Part shown: positions 35,293-44,869 of the stretch, piece after piece
Position numbering within the stretch: position 1 is the first letter of the stretch
How the letters are laid out: every line of letters begins with the position of its first letter
Assembly: GCA_965209045.1 (NCBI GenBank)
Contig: CBDBPW010000003.1
Span: 372,001-436,000, forward strand
From: JAJEFO01 sp965209045
GTDB taxonomy: Bacteria; Pseudomonadota; Alphaproteobacteria; Rhodobacterales; Rhodobacteraceae
Length of the DNA: 64,000 nucleotides
Direction: 5' to 3'
Notes under the pieces: generated by a model
Told to the model about the DNA's origin: nothing
Databases searched by the model: none
What the model saw: only the letters and a program-made list of their open reading frames with translations
Made by a program: the position numbers and the translations under genes

Positions 35293-38200
35293 ATGCACGT
35301 GATCTTTCGCGAAAGCCACGGGCTCGAGGAAACCGAGACTCCGACCGACCTTCAGCAGGCTCCGGCCGATTTCGTGGTCCTGTCATTCTCGGACAGCGAC
35401 CTTCAAGCCTTCGCGGCGGGCTGGCATCGGGCAAGGGAGCAGGGCACGCCTCTGCCAAGCCTGAGGCTGGCAAACCTTGCCGCCCTCAGGCATCCGGTGT
35501 CGGTCGACACCTATGTCGAGCAGACCCTTGCTGACGCCAAGGCCATCTTGATCCGCGTGATCGGCGGGATGCCGTACTGGAACTACGGTCTGGCCCAGGT
35601 GCGCGCTCTGGCCGAGTCCAGGGGGATCACGCTGGCCGTGCTGCCGGGCGACGGCAGGAGGGACCCGCAGCTCGAGGCGTTCTCGACCGTTCCTCACGCG
35701 ACTTTGGCGCGGCTTGACGCGCTGGTTGGCGAAGGCGGGGCAGTGGCCGGGCAGGCGGCCCTTGCGCAGCTGGCCTTGGCAGCCGGCCTGTACGCCGGCC
35801 CGGTGGACGGCATCAGGACGATCCCGGAATGGGGGTGCTGGACGCCAGAACACGGGGCGCGGGGAGGGGGGGCCGTCACCTCCGTTCTCGAATCGGGAGG
35901 CGCATCTGCGCACCCTGGGATTCAGGAATGCCGAGCATCCTGCGAAGCGGAATGCCATGGCGACCCGGACCGGCCCCTGGCTGCAGTCGTGTTCTATCGG
36001 GCCTATCTCGCCGCCGCCGACACGGCGCCGGTCGAACAGCTCATGCAGGCGTTCAGGGATCGCGGGTTTGCGGCGCTTGGCCTCTTCGTTCCCTCGCTGA
36101 AGGATCCTGCCGCTGCACGCTGGCTCCGCGAGCGGATTGCCGCGCTGACGCCGGCAGCGATTGTCAACGTGACGGCGTTTTCCGGCAAGGGTGCCGACGG
36201 CAGTTCGCCATTGGATGCGGCAGGCGTGCCGGTCTTCCAGGTGGCCTTGGCCACGTCCACCCGATCCGCGTGGGTGGAGGCTGAGCGTGGCCTGTCGCCT
36301 GCCGACCTGGCAATGCATGTCGTGCTGCCGGAAGTGGACGGGCGCATCTTTGCCGGCGTTGCATCCTTCAAGGAGCCGGGCGACCTGGACGCGCATCTGC
36401 AAGCGAGGCTCGTCGCTCATCGACCGGACGCGAACCGGATTGCGGCGATTGCTGGTCGAGCCGCGGCCTGGGTTGCTCTCGCGGCAAAGGCCAGGTGCGA
36501 CGTCTCCCTCGCCACCGTGCTTTCGACCTATCCGGGCAGGACCTGGAGAATGGCCCATGCAGTCGGCCTGGACACATTCGCCTCGGTGGAAGCGATCATG
36601 TGCGATCTGGATGACGCGGGCTACGCGATCGAAACGGGGGACAGGCTTGAAACGGCACTGGCCCGAGATTCAGTCTCCTGGCCCGTCACGGAATACAAGG
36701 CCGCCCTCTCGGAGCTGCCAGACAGGCTCGTGGCGGACCTTGAGGCCGCCTGGGGACGGCCCGAAGACGACGCTTCCGTCCGCGATGACGCGTTTCGGTT
36801 CCGGGCCGTTCGGCGTGGGCAGGTGGTCGTCGCCCTTCAGCCGGAGCGAGGCAGCGCGGACGGACGTGGCGACGAGTACCACGATCTCTCCAGGATGCCG
36901 CGCCACGAGTATGTCGCCTTCTATCTTTGGTTGCGAAAGGTCGCCCGCATTGACGCACTTGTCCATGTCGGCGCCCATGGCACGCTGGAATGGTTGCCAG
37001 GCAAGTCGGTGGCGCTCTCCGGCCAGTGCTGGCCGGAAGCCTTGGTCGGACCGCTCCCGGTCCTGTATCCGTTCATCGTCAACGACCCCGGCGAGGCTGC
37101 GCAGGCCAAGCGCCGGATAGGTGCCGTAACGCTCGGTCATTTGCCTCCGCCGGTCGGCCGGAGCGAAACGCCGGGCAATCTCGCTCGTCTGGAGGCGCTG
37201 CTGGACGAGTTTTCCAGTGCCGACGGCCTGGACCCGCGCCGGCGCGACCGTTTGCAGGACGACATCCAGGCCGAGGCGCAGTCGATCGGGCTCGATTCGG
37301 CCCTTGCCCTCGATCGAGCCGAAGGCACCGCCGACGCGATCGCGCGCATCGACCGCTTTGTTTGCGACGTGAAGGACAGCCAGTTCGGCGACGGGCTGCA
37401 TGTGTGGGGACGGGAGAGGGCTTGGGAGGGGAGCGAATCCGACGCCGCAGACCCGGCCTCCCAGCACTCGCCCGGCCTTCCGGACATCGCCGCATCAGTG
37501 AAGGCGGAAAGGGAGGCACTGCTTGACGCGCTTGCCGGAAGGCGCATCGAGGCAGGGCCGGCCGGCTCTCCTTTCCGGGGAAGAACGGATGTCTTGCCGA
37601 CCGGACGCAACCTGTTTTCCACGGATCCACGGGCAGTGCCAACCCGGGCGGCTCATGCGCAGGGCGTCAGGCTCGCAAGGGAACTCGTGCGGCGTCATCT
37701 TCAGGAGCAGGGCGATTATCCGAAGGGCTTGGTCGTGGACCTTTGGGGTTCGGCGACCATGCGGACCGCCGGCGAGGAATTCGCGATGGCGCTGCATCTG
37801 CTCGGCGTGCGCCCAACCTGGGACGAGGGCAGCGAGCGGGTTTCCGGCATCGAGGTGCTGCCCGTCGCCGAACTGGAACGGCCCCGACTGGACGTGACAC
37901 TGAGGGTGTCCGGGCTGTTCCGGGACGTCTTTCCAACGCTGTCCGCTCTCTATTCGCAGGCCATCCGCGCCCTTGCGGCGCGCGAGGAGGCTGCGGACTG
38001 GAATCCCTTTGCCGGAACCGAGCCGGGATCCCGCGTCTACGGCCCGGAGCCGGGAAGTTTTGGCTTGGGCATGAAGCGCTTGGAGGAAGACCTCACCGAG
38101 GAATCGCGCCGCGATGCGGGTGCGGCCTGGCTGGCTGCGAGTGCGTGGGCCATGGACGGAGAACGCGCAATTGAAGATCCAGACGGGCTCGCGGCCCGAG

Positions 38201-38715
38201 TGGCCGGGGCGGACGCGTTCGTCCATCTTCAGGACTTGCCCGAAACCGATCTTCTGCTGGCCGCCGACTATGCTGCGCATGAGGCCGGCTTCGCGGCGGC
38301 CAAGGCGGTGACCGGCGGACGAAACGTCGCGCTCATTCATCTGGACAACACCGACCCTGCCCGTCCTCGTGCACGCACGCTGACGGAAGAGGTCGCACGG
38401 GTCGTGCATGCCCGGGCGGTGCAGCCCCGATGGCTCGCGGGAATGAAGCGGCACGGGTTCCAGGGAGCCGCCGAGATCGCGGCGACGCTTGATCACATGG
38501 CCGCCTTCGCGACTCTCGCTGGCGTCGTGGATTCGCGCCTGTTCGACGCGTACTATGACGCCACCCTGGGCGATGCTTCCGTCACCAAGTTCATGGAGGC
38601 GGCAAATCCTGCGGCATTGTCCGCCATGCGCGAACGCTTCAATGCGCTGCACATCTCGGGACTGTGGCGCACCCGACGCAACTCGATCCGGGCCGGTCTG
38701 GAGGCGGCGGAGTGA
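35293..38715 (+). CDS. cobN: Cobaltochelatase subunit CobN
   Basis: The protein is 1140 residues, the large ATP-dependent chelatase subunit (BchH/ChlH-like) that inserts Co(II) into hydrogenobyrinic acid a,c-diamide together with CobS and CobT, which are not in this window. Characteristic stretches include MPYWNYG near the N-terminus, VHVGAHGTLEWLPGKSVALS, GPLPVLYPFIVNDPGEAAQAKRR and the C-terminal FDAYYDATLGD. Length is within the family range. ATG 35293 has AAGGAG ten nt upstream and is preferred over a TTG at 35263. Its stop overlaps the cobG GTG. Confidence 0.95.
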   Translation: MHVIFRESHGLEETETPTDLQQAPADFVVLSFSDSDLQAFAAGWHRAREQGTPLPSLRLANLAALRHPVSVDTYVEQTLADAKAILIRVIGGMPYWNYGLAQVRALAESRGITLAVLPGDGRRDPQLEAFSTVPHATLARLDALVGEGGAVAGQAALAQLALAAGLYAGPVDGIRTIPEWGCWTPEHGARGGGAVTSVLESGGASAHPGIQECRASCEAECHGDPDRPLAAVVFYRAYLAAADTAPVEQLMQAFRDRGFAALGLFVPSLKDPAAARWLRERIAALTPAAIVNVTAFSGKGADGSSPLDAAGVPVFQVALATSTRSAWVEAERGLSPADLAMHVVLPEVDGRIFAGVASFKEPGDLDAHLQARLVAHRPDANRIAAIAGRAAAWVALAAKARCDVSLATVLSTYPGRTWRMAHAVGLDTFASVEAIMCDLDDAGYAIETGDRLETALARDSVSWPVTEYKAALSELPDRLVADLEAAWGRPEDDASVRDDAFRFRAVRRGQVVVALQPERGSADGRGDEYHDLSRMPRHEYVAFYLWLRKVARIDALVHVGAHGTLEWLPGKSVALSGQCWPEALVGPLPVLYPFIVNDPGEAAQAKRRIGAVTLGHLPPPVGRSETPGNLARLEALLDEFSSADGLDPRRRDRLQDDIQAEAQSIGLDSALALDRAEGTADAIARIDRFVCDVKDSQFGDGLHVWGRERAWEGSESDAADPASQHSPGLPDIAASVKAEREALLDALAGRRIEAGPAGSPFRGRTDVLPTGRNLFSTDPRAVPTRAAHAQGVRLARELVRRHLQEQGDYPKGLVVDLWGSATMRTAGEEFAMALHLLGVRPTWDEGSERVSGIEVLPVAELERPRLDVTLRVSGLFRDVFPTLSALYSQAIRALAAREEAADWNPFAGTEPGSRVYGPEPGSFGLGMKRLEEDLTEESRRDAGAAWLAASAWAMDGERAIEDPDGLAARVAGADAFVHLQDLPETDLLLAADYAAHEAGFAAAKAVTGGRNVALIHLDNTDPARPRARTLTEEVARVVHARAVQPRWLAGMKRHGFQGAAEIAATLDHMAAFATLAGVVDSRLFDAYYDATLGDASVTKFMEAANPAALSAMRERFNALHISGLWRTRRNSIRAGLEAAE

Positions 38716-39839
38716 ACGCGCCCGGCATCCGGGGCTGGTGCCCGACCGCGCATCGTCCGATGATGTCGGGTGACGGCCTGCTGGTGCGAATACGGCCTGG
38801 GTCCGGGCGGATGACGGCGGCCCAGGCACGCATCGTGGCTGACCTCGCGCGCCGCTTCGGAAACGGATTGATCGACCTGACCTCGCGTGCGGGACTTCAG
38901 ATCAGGGGCGTCACGGGCAATGCGCATCCCGAATTGGTGCGCACACTTGTGGCCGAAGAGCTTGTCGACGCCGACCCGGAAATCGAGGCACGTCGGAACA
39001 TTGTCGTGACGCCGTTCTGGATTGCCGGCGACCTGACGGATCGATTGGCGCACGCGCTCGCGCTGCGGTTGTCGGAACTGCCACAGTTGCCCGCGAAGTC
39101 AGGAATTGCAATCGATACGGGGACGGCGCCGGTCCTGCAGGATGTCTCGGCGGACTTCCGGTTTGAACGCGATGGAGAAGGGGCGCTGCTGCTGCGTGCC
39201 GACGGCGCGGCGCGCGGATTGTGCATCGACGAGGCCGGTGCCTTCGACGCGCTGAACAGGATGGCAGCCTGGTTCGTGGAAACCGGTGGCGGCAGGAGCG
39301 GGCGTATGCGGCGGCATGTCTCGCAGGCGCCCCTGCCGGGGAACTGGCAGCTTGCCGTGCCTGCAGATGGCGGTGACGTGCGTTCGCCGGGTCGCACGAA
39401 GGACGGAGTGGTTGTCGGCGTTCCCTTCGGCGCGATGTCGGTGGATGCATTCACCGGACTGCTTGCTGAAGCGGATCCTGGCTGGGTGCAGGTCATGCCA
39501 CGAAGGTGCCTTTTCTTGGAGACGGACCGGACCGTGACGCATCCCGCCTTCATTCACGATCCGTCGGATTCCCTGCTGGACGTCGCCGCTTGCCCAGGCG
39601 CGCCTCGGTGTTCGCAGGCCACCGTGCCGACAAGGTCGGTCGCACGACAGCTGGCGGAGCGTGGTCTTGGGACGCTGCATGTGTCGGGCTGTTCCAAGGG
39701 CTGCGCGAAATCCGGGCCTGCCGACGTGACCTTGGTCGGGCGCGAAGGGACGTTCGATCTTGTCAGGAGCGGCTCGGTCGGCGACATCCCGGACCGAACC
39801 GGCGTTTCCGGGGCCGGACTCCTGGAGCTGTTGCACTGA
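38712..39839 (+). CDS. cobG: Precorrin-3B synthase CobG
   Basis: The protein is 375 residues, a member of the nitrite/sulfite-reductase-like family that uses O2 to make precorrin-3B, marking the aerobic cobalamin route. Ligands for the 4Fe-4S cluster are seen in ACPGAPRCSQA and SGCSKGCAKSG. An N-terminal GWCPTAHRPMMSGDGLLVRI is typical of the family. The start is a GTG at 38712 overlapping the cobN stop (GTGA) with GGAGG upstream. It is slightly shorter than the Pseudomonas denitrificans enzyme. Confidence 0.93.
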   Translation: MNAPGIRGWCPTAHRPMMSGDGLLVRIRPGSGRMTAAQARIVADLARRFGNGLIDLTSRAGLQIRGVTGNAHPELVRTLVAEELVDADPEIEARRNIVVTPFWIAGDLTDRLAHALALRLSELPQLPAKSGIAIDTGTAPVLQDVSADFRFERDGEGALLLRADGAARGLCIDEAGAFDALNRMAAWFVETGGGRSGRMRRHVSQAPLPGNWQLAVPADGGDVRSPGRTKDGVVVGVPFGAMSVDAFTGLLAEADPGWVQVMPRRCLFLETDRTVTHPAFIHDPSDSLLDVAACPGAPRCSQATVPTRSVARQLAERGLGTLHVSGCSKGCAKSGPADVTLVGREGTFDLVRSGSVGDIPDRTGVSGAGLLELLH

Positions 39840-40468
39840 TGCCGCGCGGCTACGAAACAGACGGCGCCACGATTTATGCCCAGTCCTTCGCGACCATACG
39901 CGCGGAGGCGGACCTTGAACGCTTTGACGCGGACGAGGAACGGGTCGCAGTGCGGATGATTCATGCGTCGGGAATGGTCGAGCTCGCGGCATTCCTGCAG
40001 TTTTCCGCCGGCTTCGTCATCAGGGCCCGCGAGGCGCTGGATGCTGGAGCGCCGATACTCTGCGACGCCAGAATGGTCAGCGAAGGCGTGACGCGGGCGC
40101 GCCTTCCTGCTTCCAACGACGTGCTCTGCACGCTTCAGGATCCTTCGGTGCCGGACCTTGCGGCCGAGATCGGAAACACGCGCTCGGCCGCCGCGCTGGA
40201 GCTTTGGCGTCCCCGGCTGGAAGGAGCGCTCGTGGCGATCGGAAACGCCCCCACCGCGCTCTTTCACCTGCTGAACATGCTGGAGGATCCAGATTGCCCA
40301 CGGCCCGCCGCGATCATCGGGTGCCCCGTTGGATTCGTCGGCGCCGCGGAATCGAAGGCGGCTCTCTGGAAGGATCGGCCGGTGCCCTGCTGCATCGTCA
40401 AGGGGCGATTGGGTGGAAGCGCCGTCACCGTGGCGGCCATCAACGCGATCGCGAGTTCCGCGGAATGA
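39839..40468 (+). CDS. cobH: Precorrin-8X methylmutase CobH
   Basis: The protein is 209 residues and catalyses the methyl migration from C11 to C12 that yields hydrogenobyrinic acid. His42 in RMIHASG is the catalytic histidine of the family. SEGVTRARLP, GNAPTALFHLL and GCPVGFVGAAESK are further family signatures. The start overlaps the cobG stop (TGATG), and the stop overlaps the cobI start (ATGA). Longer in-frame upstream sequence belongs to another frame of cobG. Confidence 0.95.
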   Translation: MPRGYETDGATIYAQSFATIRAEADLERFDADEERVAVRMIHASGMVELAAFLQFSAGFVIRAREALDAGAPILCDARMVSEGVTRARLPASNDVLCTLQDPSVPDLAAEIGNTRSAAALELWRPRLEGALVAIGNAPTALFHLLNMLEDPDCPRPAAIIGCPVGFVGAAESKAALWKDRPVPCCIVKGRLGGSAVTVAAINAIASSAE

Positions 40469-41193
40469 GGGGAACGGTCTACGGTGTCGGCCTGGGCCCC
40501 GGCGAACCTGAACTCATGAGCGCGAAGGCACTCAGGCTGCTGGCAAGTGCCCGCCACGTCGCGTTCTTTCGCAAGAAGGGGCGTGCAGGTCGCGCCCGGA
40601 CGTTGGCCGGCGACCTGGTTCCGGCAGACGCGGTCGAATTCGCAATGGAGTATCCCCTGACGACGGAGGTCCCCCTGGAAGATCCGGGCTACAACCGGAC
40701 CTTGGCGGAATTCTACGACGGCTGCACCGAGCACCTGGCCGCCATTGCCGGAGGCGGCGAGGACGTCGTCGTTCTCTGCGAGGGCGATCCGTTCTTCTAC
40801 GGCTCCTTCATGCACCTGCATCAGCGCCTGAACGCCCGAGTGCCGGTCGAGGTCGTGCCGGGCATCCCTGGCATGGCGGCTGCCTGGACGGCGAGCGGCA
40901 TGCCGATCGCCTGGGGCGACGATGTCCTCACCGTGCTGATGGGAACGCTCGAAGAAAATGCGCTCGTGCGGCACATGGAGGCCGCCGATGCATTGGTCGT
41001 GATGAAGGTGGGGCGCAACCTGCCGAAGGTCCGGACCGCGCTTGAACGGTCCGGGCGCGCGCAGCATGCCTGGATGATCGAATGCGCCGCGATGGCGGAC
41101 CAGAAGGTCGCTCGGCTTGCCGACGTGCCGGCAGGCCATGTGCCTCCATATTTCACGATTGTCCTTGTGCACGGGCGGGGGCGACGGCCGTGA
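40465..41193 (+). CDS. cobI: Precorrin-2 C20-methyltransferase CobI
   Basis: The protein is 242 residues with a class III tetrapyrrole methyltransferase fold. VYGVGLGPGEPELMSAKAL is the N-terminal SAM site, VLCEGDPFFYGSFMHL the second motif, and VEVVPGIPGMAAAW the third. It methylates precorrin-2 at C20 to give precorrin-3A. Both ends overlap neighbours by 4 nt (ATGA with cobH, GTGA with cobJ). Confidence 0.95.
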   Translation: MRGTVYGVGLGPGEPELMSAKALRLLASARHVAFFRKKGRAGRARTLAGDLVPADAVEFAMEYPLTTEVPLEDPGYNRTLAEFYDGCTEHLAAIAGGGEDVVVLCEGDPFFYGSFMHLHQRLNARVPVEVVPGIPGMAAAWTASGMPIAWGDDVLTVLMGTLEENALVRHMEAADALVVMKVGRNLPKVRTALERSGRAQHAWMIECAAMADQKVARLADVPAGHVPPYFTIVLVHGRGRRP

Positions 41194-41945
41194 CCGGGTG
41201 GGTTGCAGTTGCGGGCCTGGGGCCGGGAGGCGACGCCCTGATCACGCCCGAGGTCCAGGCGGCATTGGCGGAGGCGACCGACATTGTCGGATACTCCCGC
41301 TATGTCGACAGGGTTCCCGAGCGAGAGGGGCTTTGCCGGCACGCGTCCGAAAACAGGATGGAGGCCGAACGGTCGCGCCTGGCCTTGGAACTGGCCGAAA
41401 ACGGCCGTCGCGTCGTCGTGGTTTCGTCAGGCGATCCGGGCGTGTTCGCGATGGCGTCCGCAATTTTCGAGGCGATGGAGGCCGGGCCGGGATCCTGGCG
41501 GGAGCTGGACGTCCGCGTTCTCCCCGGCATCACGGCAATGCTTGCCGCTTCCGCGCGGGCGGGCGCTCCGCTGGGCCATGACTTCTGCGCCATCAACCTC
41601 TCCGACAACCTCAAGCCCTGGGCCCTGATCGAAAAGAGGCTGCGGCTCGTGGTCGAGGGCGATTTCGCCTGCGCCCTGTACAATCCTCGCTCCAATGCCC
41701 GTCCAGACGGGTTCGCCCGCGTCCTGGAACTGCTGCGCGAGCTCTGCGAGCCTGGTCGCCTTGTCATATTCGCCCGTGCCGTGACGACTTCGGGCGAGAC
41801 TGTCAGGTCCGTTCCGCTGGGCGAAGCGAATCCCGAGATGGCAGACATGCGGACCGTCGTGATCCTGGGATCGAGTCGCACCCGCAGGATCGAACGGAAT
41901 GGACTGCCGCCGCTCGTCTACACGCCACGATCGGTGACGGAATGA
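41190..41945 (+). CDS. cobJ: Precorrin-3B C17-methyltransferase CobJ
   Basis: The protein is 251 residues. The class III methyltransferase motifs are VAVAGLGPGGDALITPE, VVVSSGDPGVFAMAS and RVLPGITAMLAASARAGAPLGHDF. Family-specific features are YSRYVDRVP and ACALYNPRSNARPDGFARVLELL. It contracts the ring while methylating C17. The start is a GTG overlapping the cobI stop. Its 3' end overlaps the convergent cobK gene by 28 bp. Confidence 0.95.
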   Translation: MTGWVAVAGLGPGGDALITPEVQAALAEATDIVGYSRYVDRVPEREGLCRHASENRMEAERSRLALELAENGRRVVVVSSGDPGVFAMASAIFEAMEAGPGSWRELDVRVLPGITAMLAASARAGAPLGHDFCAINLSDNLKPWALIEKRLRLVVEGDFACALYNPRSNARPDGFARVLELLRELCEPGRLVIFARAVTTSGETVRSVPLGEANPEMADMRTVVILGSSRTRRIERNGLPPLVYTPRSVTE

Positions 41946-42673
41946 GCGATCCAGTCCAGGACCTCTTCAACGGAGCCGACTTCGGGTCGTTGCGGCGGGT
42001 CGGGCCGGTCGATCATGAGGATCGGCAGGCCGAGTCCCCGGGCGGCATCGATCTTGGCGCGGGCGCCTTCGCCGCCGGCATTCCTGGATACCAGAAGATC
42101 GATCCCGTGCGTTTCCAGAAGGTCACGCTCTTCCGGCTCCGAAAACGGCCCCCGATCAATGATGACATCGTGATGTGGCAGCGCGGGGCTCTCCTTCGGG
42201 ACGTCGACGAATCGCAGGAGATAGTGATGCTGCGGTGCGGTCTCGAAAACCGGAATTCTCGTTCGCCCGATGGCAAGGAAAATCCGTCTGGGCGTACGGC
42301 CAAGAGACCTGGCGGCTTCGGCCACGCTCGACACTCGGGTCCAGCGATCACCCGGGCCGGGCGTCCACGGCGGCCGCGCAAGCGCGATCATCGGCACGCC
42401 AGCGGCTGCACAGGCCGCGACAGCATTCCGGCTCATCTGCGCGGCGAACGGGTTGGTTGCATCGACCAGGTGCGAAACGGAATGGTCCTGGAGGTAGGCG
42501 GCCAGGCCCGCTGCGCCGCCAAATCCGCCGGTTCGGGTTGGCAGGGGCTGTGCGACGGGATTCGCAACGCGACCGGCATAGGAAAACGTGGCGCGCAGGC
42601 CCATGCCGGCGACGTGCGCCGCAAGGGCGCTCGCCTCGGCGGAGCCGCCCAGGATCAGGAGATTTGGCGCCAT
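41918..42673 (-). CDS. cobK: Precorrin-6A reductase CobK
   Basis: The protein is 251 residues, an NADPH-dependent reductase with the CobK signatures LLILGGSAEASALAAH, VDATNPFAAQMSRNA, RRIFLAIGRTRI and SRNAGGEGARAKIDAARGLGLPILMIDRP. It is the only gene of the operon on the minus strand. Its ATG (42671-42673 complement) shares the tetranucleotide CATG with the cobL ATG, and its 3' end overlaps cobJ. It therefore needs a promoter inside cobL or beyond. Confidence 0.94.
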   Translation of the reverse strand: MAPNLLILGGSAEASALAAHVAGMGLRATFSYAGRVANPVAQPLPTRTGGFGGAAGLAAYLQDHSVSHLVDATNPFAAQMSRNAVAACAAAGVPMIALARPPWTPGPGDRWTRVSSVAEAARSLGRTPRRIFLAIGRTRIPVFETAPQHHYLLRFVDVPKESPALPHHDVIIDRGPFSEPEERDLLETHGIDLLVSRNAGGEGARAKIDAARGLGLPILMIDRPDPPQRPEVGSVEEVLDWIAHSVTDRGV

Positions 42674-43871
42674 GTCTGAAGCTCGCTGGCTTACGATCAT
42701 CGGTCTCGGAGAGGATGGACCGGAGGGCCTGCCGCCCGCAAGCCTGGAAGCGTTGCGTGCGGCGGAAGTGATCATGGGATCCGAAAGGCATCTGGCCTTG
42801 TTGGGTGACCGAGGTGCCGAACGGATCAAGTGGCCGATCCCGTTCGAGGACGGATTGCCGGTGCTTGAAGGCCTTCGGGGTCGCAGGGTGGCCGTGCTCG
42901 CGTCCGGCGACCCGTTCTGGTTTGGGGCGGGAAGCGTCGTTGCCCGGCGCTTCGCCGAGGGAGAGTGGCGCGCTCTTCCGGGTGCATCCGTGTTTTCGCT
43001 CGCGGCGGCGGGGCTGGGCTGGCCACTGGAGCGCGTGGCCTGCCTTGGACTCCACGCCGCGCCCTTTGCCCGGCTCAGGCAGCATCTGGCCTCCGGGCAA
43101 CGCGTGATCGCCACGGTTCGCGACGGTGCGGCGGTTGGCGAACTGGCAGCCTATCTCGACGGTTTTGGTTTTGGCGAGACGCGGATGCATGTCCTTGAGG
43201 CTCTCGGAGGCCCGCGCGAACGATGCCGTGAAGTCACTGCTGGCGCCTATGCGCTCGAGGACGTGGTCCATCCGGTCGCGGTGGCGCTGGAAGTGGCGGG
43301 CTCGGGGGCAAGCCTGTCGACAGCCAGCGGGCAATCCGACGTGGTCTTCGAAAGCGACGGGCAGATCACCAAGCAGCCCATACGTGCGATGACGCTGGCT
43401 GCGCTCGCGCCACGGCCCGGGGAGCGGCTCTGGGACATCGGCTCGGGCTCGGGCTCGGTCGCGATCGAATGGCTTATGGCGCATGGCTCGACCCAGGCCG
43501 TCGCCATTGAAATGAGCGCCGGCCGCGCTGCGCGAATCCGGAAGAATGCCGAGGCGCTTGGCCAGGACCGGCTCGTGGTGGTCGAGGGTCAGGCCCCTGA
43601 ATCGCTCAGCGGACTTGAAGTTCCGGACGCCGTGTTCATCGGCGGCGGCCTCGACCGTGGCCTTCTTGACTGGATCTGGGGCAGCCTTGCTCCAGGCACG
43701 CGGGTCGTGGCCAATGCAGTGACGCTGGAGACGACCGCGCTGCTGACCAAGGCGCAGGCCGAGTTCGGAGGCACGCTGACCAAGTTCGAACTGGCCGAAG
43801 CCGCTCCGGTCGGGCGGTTTCGGAGCTGGAAGACTGCCTATCCTGTCGTGCAGTGGTCCGTGGTTCGATGA
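42672..43871 (+). CDS. cobL: Precorrin-6Y C5,15-methyltransferase (decarboxylating) CobL
   Basis: The protein is 399 residues, a fusion of a CbiE-type class III methyltransferase (residues 1-210; WLTIIGLGEDGPEGLPPAS and VLASGDPFWFG) and a CbiT-type Rossmann methyltransferase (215-399; LWDIGSGSGSVAIEWL and PDAVFIGGG). It methylates C5 and C15 and removes the acetate carboxyl. The start ATG at 42672 overlaps the divergent cobK start. The next gene in many aerobic operons would be cobE/cbiG or cobM, but here accessory DNA begins about 270 nt later. Confidence 0.95.
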   Translation: MSEARWLTIIGLGEDGPEGLPPASLEALRAAEVIMGSERHLALLGDRGAERIKWPIPFEDGLPVLEGLRGRRVAVLASGDPFWFGAGSVVARRFAEGEWRALPGASVFSLAAAGLGWPLERVACLGLHAAPFARLRQHLASGQRVIATVRDGAAVGELAAYLDGFGFGETRMHVLEALGGPRERCREVTAGAYALEDVVHPVAVALEVAGSGASLSTASGQSDVVFESDGQITKQPIRAMTLAALAPRPGERLWDIGSGSGSVAIEWLMAHGSTQAVAIEMSAGRAARIRKNAEALGQDRLVVVEGQAPESLSGLEVPDAVFIGGGLDRGLLDWIWGSLAPGTRVVANAVTLETTALLTKAQAEFGGTLTKFELAEAAPVGRFRSWKTAYPVVQWSVVR

Positions 43872-44129
43872 ATCGGTTGTTTCCGACTGTCGATCGATCC
43901 GCGGTTGCTGGAGCAGGGGCCGTGACCCGCAGAAAGGCGCGTGCTGAAGATTGCGTTCGTATGCAGAAAAGATGCTCGTAGAGCGAGTTCTTGTCAGAGT
44001 CCGTCAGTTTTCTGGAAGAATTGATCAAGTCCGAACATAGGCCGGGCATTCCTTGCTCAAGCTTGGAACGGATTCAGCAGATCCACGTCCAGTCCGGCGC
44101 CTCCTCCCCTGGCAGCGGGATTTCGGATG

Positions 44130-44138
44130 AATCTGATT
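44130..44138 (+). repeat. Target-site duplication, left copy
   Basis: AATCTGATT directly abuts the left IS end. The identical 9-mer in the same orientation abuts the outer end of the inverted IS fragment at 50091-50099, as expected for a target duplication. Confidence 0.75.
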
Positions 44139-44160
44139 GAGAGCACCGCAAAGTGCGGGG
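44139..44160 (+). repeat. Left terminal inverted repeat of the ISKra4-type element
   Basis: The 22 bp from GAGAGCACCGC to GTGCGGGG is the exact reverse complement of 46437-46458. Confidence 0.85.
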
Positions 44161-44198
44161 AAATTGCTGAAATTGGTCTGTGATGGCACGGTTGGGTC

Positions 44199-44869
44199 AT
44201 GACCGCTTCACAGGACATCATGCAGATGAAGGTTCGACTTCTCGGGATCAGTCCGATGATCTGGCGGCGGGAGTTGGTGCCAGCGTCGATCAGCTTGCAC
44301 GAGTTGCATGGCGTCTTGCAGGTGGCGATGGGGTGGGAAGGCGCCCACCTGTTCGCCTTTGACATCTACGGGGCAAAGTACGGCTCTTTCGAGCTGTCGA
44401 TGGGCAATCTGCGGGTACCGCTGACGCAGTTCGGGTTTCGGAAGGACGACAAGCTCTCATACAATTACGATATGGGGGACGGTTGGGTGCATGAGATCCG
44501 CGCCGAGGGGTGCAGCACGTCCGACCCGAAGAAGTCCTGCCCTGTGTGCATTGGCGGCTCGGGTGCCTGGCCGTCTGGCCGCCTGAGGAGTGCGGCGGAC
44601 CGCACGGACACCTGGACCGCCGGGACGAAGCTGATGGACATGATGCGTGGCGGGACATGGGGATCATGACGGATTTCCTCGAAGACATCGTGTCCGCGGA
44701 GGCGCCTGAAAGGCAAGTCTCCGACTTCCTGTCCGACGACGTTGAAGCCGCGATGGAACGGATGGTGGCACGCAAGCCGTTCGTGGAAGGGAAGTTTTCG
44801 CGTGGTGCCGTGAACGAACGGCTTCGCGCGGGAGACCATCGCGACTTGATGCACCAACAGGTGTTGTAG
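44199..44869 (+). pseudogene. pRiA4b ORF-3-like IS passenger gene, frameshifted
   Basis: The first frame (44199-44669) encodes the pRiA4b ORF-3/IS1096-TnpR-like fold (MKVRLLGISPMIWRRELVP, WEGAHLFAFDI, YNYDMGDGWVHEI and a CPVCIGG cysteine motif). The second frame (about 44577-44869) continues with PPEECGGPHGHLDRRDE, then MTDFLEDIV and the C-terminal tail. The frame breaks at 44568-44583, where TGGCCGTC is followed by TGGCCGCC, an imperfect 8-bp tandem duplication. Deleting one 8-mer would restore a single protein of about 220 residues. It lies within the ISKra4-type element upstream of the transposase; the function of these passenger proteins is not established. Confidence 0.8.

Noticed and set aside
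33963..35294. 443-codon minus-strand ORF opposite cobW
   Set aside because: It is fully antisense to the well-supported cobW; composition is typical of a shadow frame in high-GC DNA.
35878..36558. Alternative Arg-rich frames within cobN suggesting a frameshift
   Set aside because: The main cobN frame is continuous and keeps family motifs before and after this segment.
37495..38829. 444-codon minus-strand ORF opposite cobN
   Set aside because: It is antisense to conserved cobN motifs with no family match of its own.
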